A stretch of 64,000 nt of DNA from Chloroflexota bacterium (lineage in GTDB: Bacteria > Chloroflexota > Anaerolineae > Anaerolineales > Villigracilaceae), in the NCBI GenBank assembly GCA_029782225.1, contig JAKOVF010000001.1:1-64000 (forward strand), in the 5' to 3' direction. Below, in pieces: positions 62,010-64,000 of the stretch. The notes beneath the pieces are model-generated. The model was not told the DNA's origin, ran no database searches, and saw only the letters and a program-made list of their open reading frames with translations. Each line of letters begins with the position of its first letter. Position 1 is the stretch's first letter. The translations under genes and the position numbers were made by a program.

Positions 62010-63266
62010 TTATTCCTCTTCGATCTTCAATTGCTTCAGCAATCCATCCGTCTCACGGACAATGTTCTGAACCTCTGCACGGTCAACACCGCTAAATGAT
62101 TTCAACTCTGAATGATTGTCGACATGCCCATCCACCAGTTCAAGCAGGCGCTGGCTTTCATCCTGGAACATGTCCAGCTCACTACGGATCGGTGCGGCCT
62201 GCATAGCGGCCTCCAGTACGAGGCGGTCGATAATAAGTTGAATAATGGCAGCCAATGGAAGCGCCAGCAGAGCTCCGGCAAAGCCAAATGCCGAGCCGAA
62301 TCCCACCAGCGACAGGAGGATGATGATCGGGTTCACTCCCATCGAACTGTTCATGATCCGCGGGACCAGGAAGGAATTCTCCAGCATCTGGATCATAGCG
62401 GTAGCCGCCAACACCCAGATCGCCTTCGACGGATCCACAGACAGGGCGACGAGCAGCGCCGGGACCGCCCCGAGGCCGGGACCAATCACAGGCACCATTT
62501 CCATGATGCCGGCAATCAAGCCGAGGATGAGCGCAAATGGCAGACCGATCAACGAATAGGCGATCAGCGCCGCGCTGCCCACCGCCAGACAGAGAATCCC
62601 CTGTCCCCGGATGTAACCACCCATCTTGGCTTCTGCAGACTCAATAAATTCGCGTGCAGCCTTGCGTCGGGGCAGCGGCACGAGCAGAAGCACGGAGCGC
62701 AGAACCCGATTGCTCTCCTGTGTCCAGTAGAAAGCCAGAAGGAAGACCGCTACAAGACTGAACAGACTTCGTGCCGTCACATTGAAATAGAAAAAGGTTT
62801 GAGCGACCCGGTCGATCACCTCCTGGGTCGTCGGGTCGGTATTGCCGAGCAGAGCAAGCCTGGCGGGGATCCGTCCACCGACGATCTGCAAAAGCCTGTT
62901 GCCAGAATTCACCAGCGCGTCGCGGACGGCAACATAATAGTTCGGCAGGTCTCTTGAAACCTGTGTGAGCTGGTCCGCAAGCAGCGGCAGGACGAGATAG
63001 AAAAATCCTGCCAGGACTGCACCGATCGTGATATAGATCACCAGCACCCCGGTCAGCCGCGACCAGCCGAGGCGGTTGTGCATCCACTCCACGATTGGGC
63101 GGAGCGCAGTCCCGAGCACGGCCGCGACGAAGAAAAGTAAGACCACGACGCGCAGGCTGTAGAGCAGCCAGAACGTTAAAAAGACGCAGACCACAAACAC
63201 TGTGATAAAGACGATCTGTTTTGTGGTCCACGCCGGTATTGCTTTGTCTTGCGAGGCGAGACTCAT
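62010..63266 (-). CDS. AI-2E family transporter-like permease
   Basis: 418 aa, same family as its neighbour: helices including IVFITVFVVCVFLTFWLLYSL, LVLPLLADQLTQV, LVPRIMNSSMGVNPIIILLSLVGFGSAFGFAGALLALPLAAI as NPIIILLSLVGFG and GALLALPLAAI. The C-terminal acidic tail is specific. It begins directly after the lipoprotein gene with a 4-bp overlap, so the three genes form one minus-strand operon. Substrate unknown. Confidence 0.82.
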   Translation of the reverse strand: MSLASQDKAIPAWTTKQIVFITVFVVCVFLTFWLLYSLRVVVLLFFVAAVLGTALRPIVEWMHNRLGWSRLTGVLVIYITIGAVLAGFFYLVLPLLADQLTQVSRDLPNYYVAVRDALVNSGNRLLQIVGGRIPARLALLGNTDPTTQEVIDRVAQTFFYFNVTARSLFSLVAVFLLAFYWTQESNRVLRSVLLLVPLPRRKAAREFIESAEAKMGGYIRGQGILCLAVGSAALIAYSLIGLPFALILGLIAGIMEMVPVIGPGLGAVPALLVALSVDPSKAIWVLAATAMIQMLENSFLVPRIMNSSMGVNPIIILLSLVGFGSAFGFAGALLALPLAAIIQLIIDRLVLEAAMQAAPIRSELDMFQDESQRLLELVDGHVDNHSELKSFSGVDRAEVQNIVRETDGLLKQLKIEEE

Positions 63267-63634
63267 TTCTCCTGACGAACAACCGTGCCGGTATCATTGG
63301 CGCGGAAACGGTAGGATTGTCCATTGACCGTAAATGCCAGTGACCAGCCGGGCGTCACAGCCTGCGTACAAACTTCGCCGGGCTGACCCAGGCCCAGACA
63401 ACCATCGGGCCAGTCCGTTTTCTGGACTTCGTCGAGACGGATGGACTCCACGGGAACGCCGAGGAGCTGGCTAATTTGATTCTGAATGTTCTGCGCAACT
63501 TCCGGGGACAATGCCTGCGCCACGGCAGAGGGGATTTGCTGGGTGGTGGCCACCTGTACCTGTTGTGGTGAACAGGCCGCCGCCAGAAGAATTCCAGCAC
63601 ACAGTATGAGTAAAGTCATGCTCTTTCTTAGCAT
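63263..63634 (-). CDS. Small secreted lipoprotein of unknown function
   Basis: 123 aa. Signal peptide with lipobox LLAAAC (Cys about 21), a Gln/Val-rich linker, then a small domain with DGCLGLGQPGEVCTQAVTPGWSLAFTVNG as CLGLGQPGEVC (a likely disulfide pair). A similar motif is found in secreted proteins of this lineage. AAGGAG lies upstream of the ATG at 63634. Adjacent to the permease genes. Confidence 0.7.
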   Translation of the reverse strand: MLRKSMTLLILCAGILLAAACSPQQVQVATTQQIPSAVAQALSPEVAQNIQNQISQLLGVPVESIRLDEVQKTDWPDGCLGLGQPGEVCTQAVTPGWSLAFTVNGQSYRFRANDTGTVVRQEK

Positions 63635-63708
63635 CAGATAGAAGTTCTCCTTGTAAACTGATATTACGCGCCGTCCCGAAGGTTTGGATGAAGAACAAGC
63701 CTGGATCA

Positions 63709-63747
63709 TGAGAACCCTTCGGCAAGCTCAGGACAGGCCTTCGGGAC
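63709..63747. repeat. Family-D repeat piece
   Basis: AACCCTTCGGCAAGCTCAGG and AGGCCTTCGGGACG, in the spacer between the lipoprotein and the CsbD-like gene. Confidence 0.4.
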
Positions 63748-63885
63748 GTTCTGCGTCGGGTGAGTTATAGAATTACAGATAGCCCAGGAGCCACACCGGT
63801 ATCACGAGCAGCAGAGTAGGTACTCATCGTAATCTCCGTTTCTGCATTCAAGATGGATACGGTGTCGATCAGGGCAACATAGCAG

Positions 63886-64000
63886 TTAGTAGCGCCCTTG
63901 CGCTTCCGCCTCCAGGAGGAAGTCGTCGATCTGCCGTTCGATCTCATCTCTCGTGTAGCCGTACTTCTCCTGAAGCAGGCCAGCGAGCTTGTCACGGTGC
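63886..64000 (-). CDS. CsbD-like stress protein, 5' part beyond the window
   Basis: Only the last 38 codons are seen. The C-terminal end HRDKLAGLLQEKYGYTRDEI (first 20 of the visible residues), followed by ERQIDDFLLEAEAQGRY, matches the end of CsbD-family proteins (RDQLVGKIQERYGISREEAE type). The frame is open to the window edge. These small proteins are stress-induced; role unknown. A different overlapping frame gives a longer ORF but no family match. Confidence 0.7.
   Translation of the reverse strand, partial: HRDKLAGLLQEKYGYTRDEIERQIDDFLLEAEAQGRY

Noticed and set aside
63765-63995. Minus-strand 76-aa ORF at the right edge
   Set aside because: The overlapping minus-strand frame ending at 63886 matches the CsbD family; this longer frame does not.
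1-64000. Prophage, insertion sequence or transposase
   Set aside because: No transposase, integrase or phage structural gene was found; repeats are short palindromes only.

Overview
The window is about 55% GC, densely coded, and reads as a chromosome segment of an anaerobic or facultative bacterium, most likely Chloroflexota (Anaerolineae-like). That placement is inferred from NuoEF-type formate dehydrogenases, LysM/M23 lipoproteins, an LLM-class flavin oxidoreductase, toast-rack membrane proteins and several families of dispersed intergenic repeats. There is no rRNA or tRNA in the window to confirm it.

Layout. 1-7.7 kb: formate dehydrogenase locus 1, with a NuoE-NuoF fusion, a truncated FdhA whose catalytic residue is Gly, and a full-length FdhA whose catalytic residue is encoded by an in-frame UGA (selenocysteine) followed by an E. 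coli fdhF-like SECIS hairpin. 7.9-12.6 kb: three tandem LysM/M23 lipoproteins. 15.6-12.7 kb (minus strand): an ECF sigma / zinc anti-sigma redox operon containing a protein disulfide oxidoreductase whose second active site is U-P-H-C (a second UGA-encoded selenoprotein), a TlpA thioredoxin and an OsmC protein. 15.8-16.6 kb: a cNMP-binding protein and a NifU-like protein. 18.6-16.6 kb: three membrane/toast-rack proteins. 18.8-29.8 kb: a surface polysaccharide cluster (methyltransferases, flippase, B12-radical SAM, nucleotidyltransferase, GT2, O-antigen ligase, two GT4). 29.8-36 kb: orphan hypE, LLM oxidoreductase, AlkZ-like protein, and pgl-gnd-zwf of the oxidative pentose phosphate pathway. 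36-41 kb: a MacAB-like efflux set whose ATPase is fused to a cNMP-binding domain. 41-49.7 kb: a transglutaminase-like protein, YigZ, a TIR-TPR protein, PPK2, a large FAD/Fe-S oxidoreductase, endonuclease III and a quinone-oxidoreductase-like protein. 54.4-49.8 kb (minus): formate dehydrogenase locus 2, with a cysteine FdhA, a separate ferredoxin subunit and NuoEF. 54.6-64 kb: CBS protein, glycerate kinase, DJ-1/PfpI protein, an ABC-2 exporter, two AI-2E-type permeases, a lipoprotein and a partial CsbD-like gene.

Functionally the two formate dehydrogenase loci would pass formate electrons through Fe-S clusters to NAD(P)+ via NuoEF subunits. The three FdhA copies carry Sec, Cys and Gly at the same catalytic position. 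The redox operon and the pentose phosphate genes point to active thiol and NADPH management. The two UGA-encoded residues, each with a hairpin starting exactly 11 nt downstream, predict that the genome encodes selenocysteine machinery (selA, selB, selC, selD), none of which lies in this window.

Several genes have a -10-like hexamer 6-9 nt before their start codon, suggesting leaderless transcripts. Intergenic regions are rich in palindromic repeats, a few of which have entered coding frames.
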